NCBI RefSeq assembly: GCF_014083945.1
Contig: NZ_CP046444.1
Span: forward strand, 310,001-374,000
Source: Granulicella sp. 5B5
Lineage (GTDB): Bacteria > Acidobacteriota > Terriglobia > Terriglobales > Acidobacteriaceae
DNA length: 64,000 bases
Direction of reading: 5' to 3'
A program made the translations under genes and the position numbers. Positions 49,949-59,489 of this stretch are shown here, one piece after another; position 1 is the stretch's first letter, and the number at the start of each line of letters is the position of its first letter. The notes below the pieces were generated by a model that was not told where the DNA came from, ran no database searches, and was given only the letters and a program-made list of their open reading frames with translations.

Positions 49949-51235
49949 ATGTCAACACCCATCCCGACTCATCGCCAGCGCACCAAGGGCATGCAGCGCA
50001 TCGACCTCGCGTACGCTGAGCTGGCCTCCAGTGAGGTCGTCCGCGACATCAATCGCGATGTTGTCCTTGAGCTCATCCGCACCCGCCAGCCTATCTCGCG
50101 CGCCGATCTCTCCCGCAGCACCGGCCTCCAGCCCAGCACCATCTCCTCCATCGCCGAGCAGCTTATCGGCGAGCGCTGGGTCATCGAAGGCCCCGCCGCC
50201 ATCCGCCCGCGCGGCCGCCGCCCCACGCTGCTCTCCATCAACCCCAGTATGGTCATCGTCGTCGCGGACGTCCGCCCCGACCAGGCCATCGTCGGTGTCG
50301 TCGACCTCAACGGCCGCTTCCTCCAGCGCGAAGCCCTGCCCCTCGCCGCCGACCCCGAGCGCGGCGTCCGCAACCTCATCACCTGCATCGAGCGGCTCAT
50401 GCCGAAGCACCCTGACAAGTCCTTCGAAGGCCTCGGCATCATCCTCCCCGGCCGCGTCGACCCCTCCACCGAGCAGCTCGTCCTCGCCCCCAACCTTCCC
50501 TGGGCGCGCTACGACATCAAAAAGGCCATCCAGTCCGCCATCAAACTCCAGGTTGAGATGGACAACGACGCCAACGCCTGCCTCCTCGCCGAGCTCTGGT
50601 TCGGCCGCATGGAAGGCGTCCGCAACGCCGTTCTCGTCACCATCACCGAAGGCGTCGGCGCAGCCATCCTCGCCAACGGCCAGCTCCTCACCGGCCGCTC
50701 CGGCCTCGCCGGCGAGTTCGGCCACCTTTGCCTCGATCCCAACGGCCCCATCTGCGGCTGTGGCCGCAAAGGCTGCTGGGAGGTCTTCGCCTCCACCCGC
50801 TCGGCCATCAATCACTTCCTGGAGCTTCGAAAACAGTCAGGCCGTCCCAACAGCCCCGTGCCCTCCAGCTTCGAGCTCATCAATATGGCCGAGAACGGCG
50901 ACCCCGATGCCATCGCCGCCCTCAACCGCCAGGCACTCTATATGGGGCAGGGCCTCCGCATCATCGTCACCGCGCTCTCTCCGGAGGTCGTCCTCCTCAA
51001 TGGCGGCCTCACCTCCGCATGGGACCGTTTCGGCCCCATCGTCGAAGCCGAGTTGGCTGACTCCATGCTCTCGGGCACGCCGCCACGCATTATCGTCACC
51101 AGCGATGTCGAACTGGCCCGTCTCCGCGGCGCCGCGGCCCTCGTTCTGCAGCGCCACGCCGGCTACAGCAAGTCCAACGCCTCCGACGGCAAACCCATCC
51201 GCCGCCCCCGCAACCCCAAAAAGACAGCCGCCTAG
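49949..51235 (+). CDS. ROK-family transcriptional regulator (XylR-like)
   Basis: About 428 residues: an N-terminal MarR-like winged helix (VLELIRTRQPISRADLSRSTGLQPSTISSIAEQLI) then a ROK sugar-kinase-like domain with DNDANACLLAE, the zinc motif CGCGRKGCWE and the EFGHL segment. ROK repressors bind sugars and control their catabolic genes; its position opposite xylA suggests xylose control. The start could be the ATG at 49949 or at 49991 (MQRIDLAYAE), which better matches the family. The open frame begins further upstream. Confidence 0.88.
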   Translation: MSTPIPTHRQRTKGMQRIDLAYAELASSEVVRDINRDVVLELIRTRQPISRADLSRSTGLQPSTISSIAEQLIGERWVIEGPAAIRPRGRRPTLLSINPSMVIVVADVRPDQAIVGVVDLNGRFLQREALPLAADPERGVRNLITCIERLMPKHPDKSFEGLGIILPGRVDPSTEQLVLAPNLPWARYDIKKAIQSAIKLQVEMDNDANACLLAELWFGRMEGVRNAVLVTITEGVGAAILANGQLLTGRSGLAGEFGHLCLDPNGPICGCGRKGCWEVFASTRSAINHFLELRKQSGRPNSPVPSSFELINMAENGDPDAIAALNRQALYMGQGLRIIVTALSPEVVLLNGGLTSAWDRFGPIVEAELADSMLSGTPPRIIVTSDVELARLRGAAALVLQRHAGYSKSNASDGKPIRRPRNPKKTAA

Positions 51236-51253
51236 ACTCACCCACAAAGGCTC

Positions 51254-51291
51254 GTCATCTCGACCCACACCACAGAAGTGTCATCTCGACC
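51254..51291. repeat. Direct repeat GTCATCTCGACC
   Basis: Two identical 12-base copies 26 bases apart, followed by CGAAGTCCGC and AGCGGAGAGACC. The style is that of dispersed intergenic repeats in acidobacterial genomes (from memory, unverified). Confidence 0.5.
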
Positions 51292-51397
51292 GAAGTCCGC
51301 GTTTTTTGCGGACGCAGCGGAGAGACCTGCATCTGCCGCAGCGATGCGCGAAGCGCGAGCGCACCCCTTGACACACCGATTACAATAGAAGCAGCAG

Positions 51398-51419
51398 AAA
51401 CCCCGCTTAGGCGGGGTTT
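51398..51419 (+). terminator. Bidirectional terminator hairpin
   Basis: AAACCCCGC, loop TTAG, GCGGGGTTT. A perfect nine-pair hairpin with flanking A and T runs. It lies 162 bases after the ROK stop, so it may end that transcript. Confidence 0.7.
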
Positions 51420-51573
51420 CATCGTCTCCGTGCTCTTTCTCATCTGAACACCTCGCCTCTCGCCCCACCCAAGGTAACCACCACCCCGGTTACGAACCTA
51501 ACTCCAATCTGCTGCGGATCATAGCCCCAAGGGCGGGGGGAGGGCATGCAAAGCGATCCACAGACCACCAGCT

Positions 51574-51589
51574 AACTAATCGTTTAGTT
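51574..51589. promoter_or_regulatory. BlaI-type operator at the blaI promoter
   Basis: AACTAA-TCGT-TTAGTT, a 16-base palindrome covering the -35 position for blaI (-10 TACTAT at 51597). The same half-sites recur at 53367-53382 in the protease gene. Confidence 0.65.
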
Positions 51590-51634
51590 CATCGTCTACT
51601 ATGCTGTGAGCGGAACTCCCGCTCCCGCTCAACG

Positions 51635-52063
51635 ATGCCGCCCAAACGCTCCATCACGCTGACCGAAGCCGAGCTCAGGCTCATGAAGCTCCTCTGGGTT
51701 CGTGGCGAGTCCGCCGTCGCCCAGCTCGTCGAGGCCGTCTCCGATCAGGCTCCGCTCGCCTACACCTCGGTTCTCACCACGCTCCGCATCCTCGAACGCA
51801 AGGGTTACGTGACACACCGGCAGGAAGGCCGGGCCTTCCTCTACAGCCCCTGCGTCGCCGAGCGCGATGCCGGCAGCTCTGAAGTACGTCACCTCATCCA
51901 GCGCTTCTTCGGAAACTCCCGCGAGCGCCTTCTGCTCTCGCTCCTGGACAACGGCGACGTCACTCCCGGCGAGCTCCGCCGCCTGAAGCAGCTCATCGCC
52001 GAAGCGCCCGACGATGCCCCCTTGAACACCGCGGAGCTGAACACCGAGGAGCCGAACGCATGA
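51635..52063 (+). CDS. BlaI/MecI/CopY-family repressor
   Basis: A 142-residue winged-helix repressor: LTEAELRLMKLLWVRGESAVAQLVEAV, then LAYTSVLTTLRILERKGYVTHRQEGRAFLYSP, the BlaI signature. BlaI repressors are inactivated by proteolysis signalled through a BlaR1-type M56 membrane peptidase, which is encoded directly downstream with an ATGA overlap. A palindrome in its promoter implies autorepression. Confidence 0.92.
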   Translation: MPPKRSITLTEAELRLMKLLWVRGESAVAQLVEAVSDQAPLAYTSVLTTLRILERKGYVTHRQEGRAFLYSPCVAERDAGSSEVRHLIQRFFGNSRERLLLSLLDNGDVTPGELRRLKQLIAEAPDDAPLNTAELNTEEPNA

Positions 52064-53328
52064 GCAACCTCCTCTACGTCGTCGCACCCTACACCGCATT
52101 GGCCGCCAGCGCTCTCATCGCGACCGCATGGCAGGGCACGCTGCTCGTTCTGCTCACGCTTCTCGGCATGCGCCTCTTCCCTGCCATCTCGGCTGCGGCG
52201 AGGTCTATCGTATGGCTCGCGGCACTGTTGCTGTTGGTGCTCCTCAACCTCGCACCCGTGCTCTACAGACCGGCAGCTTCCGCCGTCGCCCACGCACCGA
52301 GGCTGCTGCACATCGACCCACGCTGGAGCGTCGTGCTCGCCGGTCTATGGGCCGCTCTCTCCGTGCTTCGCTGCATCCAGCTCCTGCGCAGTGCTCACGC
52401 ACTGCATGCGCTCACGCGCCGCGCAACCCCGCTGCCGATCGGGCCCTCGCTAGCCGCTCTGCTGCAGACAAGACGCGCCCAGCTCTGCACCTCCGCGGAC
52501 GTCGACCGCCCCAGCGTAGTCGGCTTCTTCTCACCCAAGGTCCTTCTGCCACAGGATCTAGCCGCCAGCCTCTCCGCTTCGCAACTGGAGCCCATCGTTC
52601 GCCACGAGATGGAACACCTCCGCCGCTGCGACGACTGGACCAACCTCCTCCAGAAGCTCGCGCTGGCGCTCTTCCCGCTCAGCCCTGCTCTGCTCTGGGT
52701 GGAGCACCGCCTCTGCGATGAGCGCGAACTGGCCTGCGACGACGGCGTTCTCCGCGCCACCGCCGCCCGCAAGGCCTACGCAACCAGCCTCGCCACCCTC
52801 GCCGAACACTCTCTGCTCCGCCGCAGCCTCACCCTCGCACTCGGAGCCTGGGACAAGCCGACCGCGCTCGAACGCCGCATCCGCCGCATCCTCTACCGGC
52901 CCGACAGCCGCATGACACCAGGCATGACCGCAACCGCCGTCGCTCTCCTCATCGTTGGCGCGGCAGCAGGCTCCTGCATGGTCGCACGCGCCCCTCAGAT
53001 CGTCAGTTTCACCACCGCACCGCACCAAAGCCCAACCATCCTGGCCTCAGCACCAACACTGACCGGCATAACCACTCCCCACATCGCGCTGGTCAAAGCC
53101 ACCCTGCCGCAACGCACCACGACGCATCGCAGGTCAGCACGCCCCGTACTCCGCACGATCACGGCCACTCGCCCCCGCCCAGAGATGACCGTCCCACGTA
53201 TAACCCTCACCCGCTGGCAACCGCCTGCAGCCGCTACCCCCTCCCAGCCCTCAGTCGGTGCCGTGGAGATCGACTTCGCCTACGCCGCCGTCCGTGTCCC
53301 GGATGGCTGGCTGATCATCCAACTCTAA
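52060..53328 (+). CDS. BlaR1-type M56 membrane metallopeptidase
   Basis: A 422-residue membrane peptidase. Hydrophobic helices lie at about 10-65 and 90-115, then the cytoplasmic zinc domain with HEMEH (182-186), LWVEHRLCDERELACDD (third ligand Glu) and AYATSLATLAE. One more helix (about 287-310) leads to an extracytoplasmic tail of about 110 residues rich in Thr/Pro/Arg. It lacks the penicillin-binding sensor domain of true BlaR1, so the signal sensed is not a beta-lactam through that domain. Confidence 0.9.
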   Translation: MSNLLYVVAPYTALAASALIATAWQGTLLVLLTLLGMRLFPAISAAARSIVWLAALLLLVLLNLAPVLYRPAASAVAHAPRLLHIDPRWSVVLAGLWAALSVLRCIQLLRSAHALHALTRRATPLPIGPSLAALLQTRRAQLCTSADVDRPSVVGFFSPKVLLPQDLAASLSASQLEPIVRHEMEHLRRCDDWTNLLQKLALALFPLSPALLWVEHRLCDERELACDDGVLRATAARKAYATSLATLAEHSLLRRSLTLALGAWDKPTALERRIRRILYRPDSRMTPGMTATAVALLIVGAAAGSCMVARAPQIVSFTTAPHQSPTILASAPTLTGITTPHIALVKATLPQRTTTHRRSARPVLRTITATRPRPEMTVPRITLTRWQPPAAATPSQPSVGAVEIDFAYAAVRVPDGWLIIQL

Positions 53329-53355
53329 TCCCACACCATACCCCGGAGCACCTTC

Positions 53356-54900
53356 ATGCCAATTAGAACTAATCAATTAGTTACAACTCTCCGACGAGCA
53401 ATCATCCCCACCTCTCTCGCTACCACTTGTGCACTGGGAGCAGTGTTGCTGGTTAATCACAACGGAGTTCACGCCTCTGAAGTAACGGCCTCTCCACTCG
53501 ACGATCACAGCGTCGCAGCACTCACCTCGCTGGATCAGGCGATGGAATCACTTGCTGCTCGGGTGACCCCGGCCGTGGTCAACATCGCAGTCACCGCCCG
53601 CGCACCTGAGCAACCTGTCTCTCAGCAGGGCCAGGTGCAAGGTTTGCCACCCGGACTCGAACAGTTCTTCGGTCAGTTCGGCGGTGGCCAAATGACGCCT
53701 CAGCAACCGCAGATTGAACATGGCATCGGCAGCGGAGTCATCATCTCGCCCAACGGATACATCATCACCAACGACCATGTCGTCGATGGTGCGACGCAGA
53801 TTCGTGTCACACTCCACGACCGCCGCGTTCTCACGGGTAAGGTCGTCGGCGTAGACAAGCTGACCGACCTGGCAGTCGTGAAGGTCGATGCACACGATCT
53901 GCCAGCAATTTCGTGGGGAGACTCCTCGAAGCTTGAACCAGGACAAACCGTCCTCGCGTTCGGCAGCCCCTTCGGATACTTCCAGTTCTCCGTAACCCGC
54001 GGAATTGTCAGCGCAGTCAACCGCCAGAACCCCTACTCGGACGATGCTCGCAAACCCGGTGGCTACATTCAAACCGACGCCGCTATCAACCCCGGCAACT
54101 CCGGAGGCGCACTCGTCAATGCGCACAGTGAGCTTGTCGGCATCAACACCTTCATCATCTCCAACAGCGGATCGTTCGCCGGCGCCGGATTCGCGATCCC
54201 CTCTCAGATCGCTCGCGCCACCGCCGAACAGATCATCGCTCACGGCAAGGTTGATCACGGCTATCTCGGCATCAGCCTCAACGACGTGACACCCGACAAT
54301 GCAAGGTTCTTCAATCTGCAGGATGCTTCGGGAGCTATCATCTCTCAGGTGACGCCCGACTCACCCGCCAGCCGCGCAGGCCTTCAGCAAGGTGACGTCA
54401 TCGCTACGCTCAATGGGCAGAAGATGACGAACAGCAGCGCCCTACAGGTTGCAGTCAGCGAGTTGGAGCCGGGAGCCAAAATCACACTCGGCATCGTCCG
54501 GAATGGCAAACCTGAAACACGCGCCGTTACGCTCGGCGAGTTTCATTCACAAGATACTCAAACGGCGGACAACAGCGATGGCGGTGGTTCGCAGAGCGGC
54601 AAACTTGGACTAGCCGTAAGTGATCTGTCCCCCGATGCTAGAAAGCAGTTACAGATTCCAGCAACCGTCCACGGAGTTGTCGTTCAAAATGTTCGACCTG
54701 ATAGCCCTGCCGATGATGCCAGCTTGCAACCCGGAGACATCATCCTGGAAGTAAACCGTAAGTCGACGACCTCTGCCGATCAATTCGTAGGAGACGTCCA
54801 TCAGAACCCTGCGGGCAAGGATCTGCTGTTCCTGGTCTGGTCAAAAGGCAATGCAAGCTACCGCACAGTTCACCCTGACCTCGACAGTCAAAACGGTTAG
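53356..54900 (+). CDS. DegP/HtrA-type serine protease with two PDZ domains
   Basis: A 514-residue Do-family periplasmic protease/chaperone. It has an N-terminal membrane anchor or signal (12-35). The trypsin-like domain has the triad His141 (TNDHVVDGA), Asp171 (TDLAVVKVD) and Ser249 (NPGNSGGAL). PDZ1 (about 290-385, YLGISL) and PDZ2 (about 410-505, LGLAVSDLSP) follow. GGAG lies upstream of the ATG. Codons 4-9 contain the BlaI-type palindrome. It lies 27 bases after the M56 gene on the same strand, so it may respond to the same envelope signal. Confidence 0.93.
   Translation: MPIRTNQLVTTLRRAIIPTSLATTCALGAVLLVNHNGVHASEVTASPLDDHSVAALTSLDQAMESLAARVTPAVVNIAVTARAPEQPVSQQGQVQGLPPGLEQFFGQFGGGQMTPQQPQIEHGIGSGVIISPNGYIITNDHVVDGATQIRVTLHDRRVLTGKVVGVDKLTDLAVVKVDAHDLPAISWGDSSKLEPGQTVLAFGSPFGYFQFSVTRGIVSAVNRQNPYSDDARKPGGYIQTDAAINPGNSGGALVNAHSELVGINTFIISNSGSFAGAGFAIPSQIARATAEQIIAHGKVDHGYLGISLNDVTPDNARFFNLQDASGAIISQVTPDSPASRAGLQQGDVIATLNGQKMTNSSALQVAVSELEPGAKITLGIVRNGKPETRAVTLGEFHSQDTQTADNSDGGGSQSGKLGLAVSDLSPDARKQLQIPATVHGVVVQNVRPDSPADDASLQPGDIILEVNRKSTTSADQFVGDVHQNPAGKDLLFLVWSKGNASYRTVHPDLDSQNG
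53367..53382. promoter_or_regulatory. Second BlaI-type operator, inside the protease start
   Basis: AACTAA-TCAA-TTAGTT, identical half-sites and spacing to the palindrome in front of blaI, here 11 bases inside the protease coding sequence. A repressor bound here could act as a roadblock on transcription entering the gene. Confidence 0.6.
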
Positions 54901-54910
54901 CTAACAAGCT

Positions 54911-54944
54911 AAGCGAGGCCACGCCAGCTGCGTAGGCCTCGCTT
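54911..54944. terminator. Bidirectional terminator between degP-type and pur genes
   Basis: AAGCGAGGCC (54911-54920) and GGCCTCGCTT (54935-54944) form a perfect 10-pair stem with a 14-base loop, followed by ACATCTTT. It lies between two convergent units and can serve both. Confidence 0.75.
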
Positions 54945-55015
54945 ACATCTTTAACTCGCGGGAATACACGCTTCATCAAATCTGTATTCAGATACCGACC
55001 AGCTTGCGGCGCGGC

Positions 55016-56101
55016 TTATTCCTCGGGATTCAGTAACAAGTACCAACGTTCAATTGCCTCGTGCTGACTTCCAGGCAAGGTAAGATGTCCTACCTTGCGA
55101 CCAGGGCGAGCAGTCTTGCCATAGTCATGACGCCAAACGGCAGGAGTCGTGGCTGTTTCAGCTGCGCTCGGCATCTTGCCAATGCAATTCAACATGACCG
55201 TAGGAACACTATCTGTGCTGCCTAACTTCATTCCCAGGATAGCCCTGAGATGATTCTCAAACTGAGATGTCTTGGAACCTTCAATTGTCCAATGACCTGA
55301 GTTATGGACACGCGGAGCCATCTCATTCGCAACAAGCTTGCCACCCACTACAAAAAACTCTACAGCGAGCACTCCAACATACTCAAGCTCCTCAAGAGTC
55401 CTCTTTAGGTAGCCTTCTGCTTGGGATTGCATTGCATTTGTCACACCTGCAAATGGCACGGTGGAGCGCCGCAGAATCCCCTCACGATGTACATTTTCGA
55501 TCAACGGATAAAAGACAATCTCGCCTGTTCGGCTTCGAGCGGCAATCAGAGAAACTTCCGCATCAAAACGGACAACCCCTTCAAGAACACAGGGAACTTT
55601 ACCGAGATCTTCAAAGGCTCCATCCAGATCGCCGTCGCTATAAATGCGCTTTTGACCTTTGCCGTCGTACCCCATACGACGGGTCTTTAGAATCGCCGGG
55701 AACCCCAACTCCTGGACCGCGGAACGCAAATCCTGTACCGAGTCGACCGACCGGAACGGAGCACAGCTAATCCCACATGATTGAAGAAAGAGCTTTTCGG
55801 CGAGCCTGTCTTGCGCAATGCCAATTGCCCGCGCATTTGGCGCCAGCGGCAAGCCTTCTACAATCGAGATGTCAATATTTTCGGTTTCAATCGTAACGAC
55901 ATCGGAAGATTTAGCAAAATTAGCGACCTCGGAGGCATCCTCGAGGTCGACTGTTATTACCTTAGCAACACGGCTGGCGCAGTCACTCTCTTGACCGGCG
56001 CAAGACACCTCAACTAGTAGAGTTTTGGCCGCTTCAGCAAGCATCAGCGCAAGCTGTCCTGCACCAAGTATGGCGATACGACTTGGTTGAGTTTCACTCA
56101 T
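55016..56101 (-). CDS. purK: N5-carboxyaminoimidazole ribonucleotide synthase
   Basis: A 361-residue ATP-grasp enzyme that carboxylates AIR to N5-CAIR in purine synthesis. Seen: IAILGAGQLALMLAEAA nucleotide-binding start, GFPAILKTRRMGYDGKGQ (ATP-grasp loop), VEFFVVGGKLVANEMAPRVHNSGHWTIEGSKTSQFENHLRAI. It is the last gene of the pur operon, four bases after purE, with which it works in sequence. Confidence 0.96.
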   Translation of the reverse strand: MSETQPSRIAILGAGQLALMLAEAAKTLLVEVSCAGQESDCASRVAKVITVDLEDASEVANFAKSSDVVTIETENIDISIVEGLPLAPNARAIGIAQDRLAEKLFLQSCGISCAPFRSVDSVQDLRSAVQELGFPAILKTRRMGYDGKGQKRIYSDGDLDGAFEDLGKVPCVLEGVVRFDAEVSLIAARSRTGEIVFYPLIENVHREGILRRSTVPFAGVTNAMQSQAEGYLKRTLEELEYVGVLAVEFFVVGGKLVANEMAPRVHNSGHWTIEGSKTSQFENHLRAILGMKLGSTDSVPTVMLNCIGKMPSAAETATTPAVWRHDYGKTARPGRKVGHLTLPGSQHEAIERWYLLLNPEE

Positions 56102-56105
56102 TAGA

Positions 56106-56612
56106 TTACGTCCGTGGATCTGAGTTCTTTAATACTGCCCTCGTCTGAGCGGATCGATATTTATCGAGAGCTTTCGAAAGACGTTGATTTTGAAACGCCA
56201 GCGTAGCAATAGCAAACAACCCTGCATTTTTGGCACCAGCCTCTCCAATAGCAAACGTCGCCACTGGTATTCCCGCCGGCATCTGAACAATCGAGAGTAA
56301 GGAGTCCAACCCCTCTAGCGAGCGGCTTTTTATCGGCACTCCTAGCACTGGCAAACTCGTTTTAGCTGCAATCATTCCAGGTAAATGAGCGGCTCCTCCC
56401 GCTCCCGCAATAATCAGGCGTAATCCACGTCGCTTTGCAGTTTCGGCATAATGCATCATTTTGTCGGGTGTGCGATGAGCGGAGACTACCTCAACCTCGT
56501 AGCTAACCTCAAACTCATCTAATATCTTCGCTGTTGCTTCCATCGTAGGCCAATCCGACTTCGAGCCCATGATGATCCCAACCACAACGCGGTTCTTCTT
56601 CAAAGGCATCAT
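56106..56612 (-). CDS. purE: N5-CAIR mutase PurE (class I)
   Basis: A 168-residue mutase converting N5-CAIR to CAIR. The signature [13 protein letters not shown] and SAHRTPDKM with the catalytic His is clear, as are [25 protein letters not shown] and [14 protein letters not shown]. The start at 56612 overlaps the purN stop (ATGA); longer frames run back into purN. Presence of purK agrees with the class I form. Confidence 0.96.
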   Translation of the reverse strand: MMPLKKNRVVVGIIMGSKSDWPTMEATAKILDEFEVSYEVEVVSAHRTPDKMMHYAETAKRRGLRLIIAGAGGAAHLPGMIAAKTSLPVLGVPIKSRSLEGLDSLLSIVQMPAGIPVATFAIGEAGAKNAGLFAIATLAFQNQRLSKALDKYRSAQTRAVLKNSDPRT

Positions 56613-57184
56613 GCACATCTCCAGTTTTTCAGCACCTCTACGAAGGCCTGTTGTTCTAGTGCTTGCACCCTCTGTTTCAGCACCTCTACAGTGTCGCCTG
56701 GAAGAACCGGGCAATGCTTCTGGAGCACTACAGGTCCAGCATCTACTTCTTCGACAACTTGGTGAATCGTACAACCGGTCTCCTGAACACCGCTTTTAAG
56801 AACGGCCTCATGCACCTTCTCATTCATCAAACCTGCAAAGGCTGGCAGAAGCGACGGATGGACATTCAGCAGCCGCCCACGCCAAAACCGAACAAACTCC
56901 TCCGTAACAATTCTCATATACCCCACCATAAGGATGAGTTCTACGCGACGCTCGCTAAAAGCAGCACAGACTCTCCGATCAAATTCTTCGCGAGTGAGGT
57001 CAACTGGGCTGACGTGTAACGTGGCAACTCCGTATTTCGCTGCACGTTCAAGAATCGGCGCATGTTCTCGATTCGAAACCACAAGGACGATCTCTATATC
57101 AAGTTCGCCACACTCAATAGCATCAAGAACGGCTTGGAGCGCCGTTCCGCGCGTCGACCCAAGCACTCCTACTCGCAACTTCAT
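56609..57184 (-). CDS. purN: Phosphoribosylglycinamide formyltransferase PurN
   Basis: A 191-residue formyltransferase using 10-formyl-THF. Catalytic motifs are present: [13 protein letters not shown] (with the Asn-x-His pair) and [17 protein letters not shown] with the catalytic Asp. The phosphate loop is [10 protein letters not shown] rather than the common GNGSN form. Overlaps purD and purE by four bases each. Confidence 0.93.
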   Translation of the reverse strand: MKLRVGVLGSTRGTALQAVLDAIECGELDIEIVLVVSNREHAPILERAAKYGVATLHVSPVDLTREEFDRRVCAAFSERRVELILMVGYMRIVTEEFVRFWRGRLLNVHPSLLPAFAGLMNEKVHEAVLKSGVQETGCTIHQVVEEVDAGPVVLQKHCPVLPGDTVEVLKQRVQALEQQAFVEVLKNWRCA

Positions 57185-58503
57185 TGCTGCCTCAAGCTCT
57201 TCATGTGCTCTACCCGTCGCCCAATTGACTCAGCCGTACCAATATCGCTGCGAAAAAAGAACGGACCGCCAATTGACCCTATCACCGAACTGCAAAGCCT
57301 CTCAGCCTCATTCAACGTATTCCCAACTCCCACAAACGCAAGAGTACGAGAACCTGTTGCCACAAGTTTCCCGTCTACTATATCGACTGCCCCTAGATAC
57401 ATCCGCACTCCCGAAGGGAGTTGTGTAGGTAGGCATATAGGATCTCCCTTTCGCGGTCCATCAGGATAACCTTCCGGTACGAGATAACGACATACACTGG
57501 CTTTGTTTTCAAATTGTACGTTGAGCGTTGACAGGTACCGCCCACCAATCGCACGACATATCTCAACAAAATCTGAACGTAGAAGCGTAAGGAGGTTCAG
57601 AGACTCTGGGTCCCCAAATCGGGCGTTATATTCGATCAGACGTACACCGTCTTTGGTCGCAATAAAACCACCATATAAGATCCCTTGATAAGGCGCACCA
57701 CACTCACGAAAGAGCGCTTCGGCGACGCTCTCTGTAACATGTTGAGCATCGTTGATATCTTGATCGGTCAAAAATGGGAGCTTTAAATCGACGTCGCTAT
57801 AGGACCCCATCCCCCCTGTATTAGGTCCTTTATCTCCATTGAAAGCACGCTTGTGATCTTGAACTGCAGGCATATGACATATGGTTTTTCCATCACAAAA
57901 GCTCATCAAAGAAAATTCTTCACCTTCCAATTTTTCTTCGATAACAAATGGACGGTTGTGCGCGACGAGATCTTGGCAAAACTTTATGCTGTCGCCGTAT
58001 GACTGCAAGTGATCGCCACAGACTTTTACACCTTTTCCTCCAGCCAGTCCGTCATCTTTAATCACGTGCCGCATTGGCAAACGAGCCACTACATCCTCAA
58101 CACCATCCATCGACTCGAATCGCTGGAAAAATGGATTACCCGGAATTGCATATTTTTTGAGCAAGAGCCTGGCAAATGACTTACTCGATTCGATACGCGC
58201 GAGATCACGTGTAGGCCCTACTACAGGTATTTGCGATGATTGAAGTGCATCAGCTACTCCGGCGGCCAACGGCGCTTCAGGGCCTATGATCGCTAGCGTC
58301 GCCGCAGCCTCTGTCGCAAATGTTGCTACATTATTAGGATCAGTGATGTCTCCCATTCTGTAGCTGGACGTCAATGTTTCGATACCAGGGTTACGAGCGC
58401 CACCGATACAAATCAACTCGGGCTTCTGAGGAGAGCAGGCTAGGGCTTCTGCAATGGCATGCTCCCTAGCCCCGGATCCGACAATTAAAATCCGTTCGCT
58501 CAT
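57181..58503 (-). CDS. purD: Phosphoribosylamine-glycine ligase PurD
   Basis: A 440-residue ATP-grasp enzyme (GARS), second step of purine synthesis. Seen: [58 protein letters not shown] and [12 protein letters not shown]. The N-terminal third keeps all substrate loops; length fits the family. The start overlaps the purC stop (ATGA). Confidence 0.96.
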   Translation of the reverse strand: MSERILIVGSGAREHAIAEALACSPQKPELICIGGARNPGIETLTSSYRMGDITDPNNVATFATEAAATLAIIGPEAPLAAGVADALQSSQIPVVGPTRDLARIESSKSFARLLLKKYAIPGNPFFQRFESMDGVEDVVARLPMRHVIKDDGLAGGKGVKVCGDHLQSYGDSIKFCQDLVAHNRPFVIEEKLEGEEFSLMSFCDGKTICHMPAVQDHKRAFNGDKGPNTGGMGSYSDVDLKLPFLTDQDINDAQHVTESVAEALFRECGAPYQGILYGGFIATKDGVRLIEYNARFGDPESLNLLTLLRSDFVEICRAIGGRYLSTLNVQFENKASVCRYLVPEGYPDGPRKGDPICLPTQLPSGVRMYLGAVDIVDGKLVATGSRTLAFVGVGNTLNEAERLCSSVIGSIGGPFFFRSDIGTAESIGRRVEHMKSLRQQ

Positions 58504-59468
58504 CGCAGCTTACTTACCTCTTGCAATACGATTGACTCTAAAGGGCGAGGGTCTGGAACGAATGTGGCTCCCGTTATCATTTCAAACAGACGAATATACC
58601 GAGATGAAAGGTCAGCGATTAGCTCGTCAGATGGTTTGGGTAATTCCGCGTCGTTATAGGGATCACAACGCTCTCTAAACCATAATCTAAAAAATTCCTT
58701 ATCAATCATCTCGGGCTCTTTGCCCAGCAACATTCTCTCCTCGTAGCTATCATATAACCAATAACGACTCGAGTCAGGGGTGTGGACCTCATCGATGAGT
58801 GTCACTTCCCCCGCCTCGTCAATACCAAATTCATATTTGGTATCGGCGAGAATCAATCCTCGTGTAGCTGCAAACCACTGCCCGTAGGAGAATAGCTTAA
58901 GAGCCGTGGACGAAGCTATTTCCCATTGTTCTGCGGTGAGCCATCCCTCATGGATAACTTCTTGCGCAGAGATCGGCCTGTCGTGCTTTGATTCCTTTGT
59001 CGTCGGCGTGACGATATTCTCTGGTAATTTCTGATTTTTATGTATGCCCTCGGGAAGCAAATGCCCACAATAGGTACGCGCTCCACCTTGGTACTGGGTC
59101 CAAATAGAAGTGTCAGTCGATCCAGTCATGTACCCACGTACCACAAATTCGATCGGAAGTACTTTGCACTTTCTCGCCAGAAGAGCATTTGCGTGTGGGC
59201 TAGAAATCACGTGGTTCTTGACAATATGCCGTGTCTGATCAAACCAGTAGAGCGATGTACGATTAAGCACTTGCCCTTTATAAGGAACCAGCCCGAGCAT
59301 TCGGTCAAATCCACTCTGCCTATCTGTCGTAATCAAAAGCAGACGCCCATCACCTAAATCATATGTATCCCTCACTTTTCCAGAATACCTAGTGGAGGTT
59401 ATTACTGATTCCAGGGCCGTTCCCTGCAAGCAGTGAGGAATAGCTGATATTAGTTCTTGTCGAGTCAC
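58500..59468 (-). CDS. purC: SAICAR synthase PurC, long form
   Basis: A 322-residue enzyme joining CAIR and aspartate. Conserved: [46 protein letters not shown] and [31 protein letters not shown]. At 322 residues it is closer to the yeast ADE1-like long form than to the 240-residue E. coli enzyme. The start is a GTG at 59468. Confidence 0.95.
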   Translation of the reverse strand: MTRQELISAIPHCLQGTALESVITSTRYSGKVRDTYDLGDGRLLLITTDRQSGFDRMLGLVPYKGQVLNRTSLYWFDQTRHIVKNHVISSPHANALLARKCKVLPIEFVVRGYMTGSTDTSIWTQYQGGARTYCGHLLPEGIHKNQKLPENIVTPTTKESKHDRPISAQEVIHEGWLTAEQWEIASSTALKLFSYGQWFAATRGLILADTKYEFGIDEAGEVTLIDEVHTPDSSRYWLYDSYEERMLLGKEPEMIDKEFFRLWFRERCDPYNDAELPKPSDELIADLSSRYIRLFEMITGATFVPDPRPLESIVLQEVSKLR

Positions 59469-59489
59469 TCTAATCCATCCTTAACCGAA

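Larger units (their letters stand above)
51236..51634. other. Gap with repeats, terminator and blaI promoter
   Basis: A 399-base gap. It holds two copies of GTCATCTCGACC (51254-51265, 51280-51291) followed by a GCGGACGCAGCGGAGAGACC stretch, the terminator at 51398-51419, and the BlaI palindrome at 51574-51589. TACTAT (51597-51602) is a plausible -10 for blaI, with the palindrome covering the -35 position. No coding region is visible. Confidence 0.6.

Noticed and set aside
49952-50815. 287-codon antisense frame opposite the ROK gene
   Set aside because: Composition is Asp/Gly/Ala low complexity, typical of a GC-skewed shadow; the ROK frame has clear family motifs.
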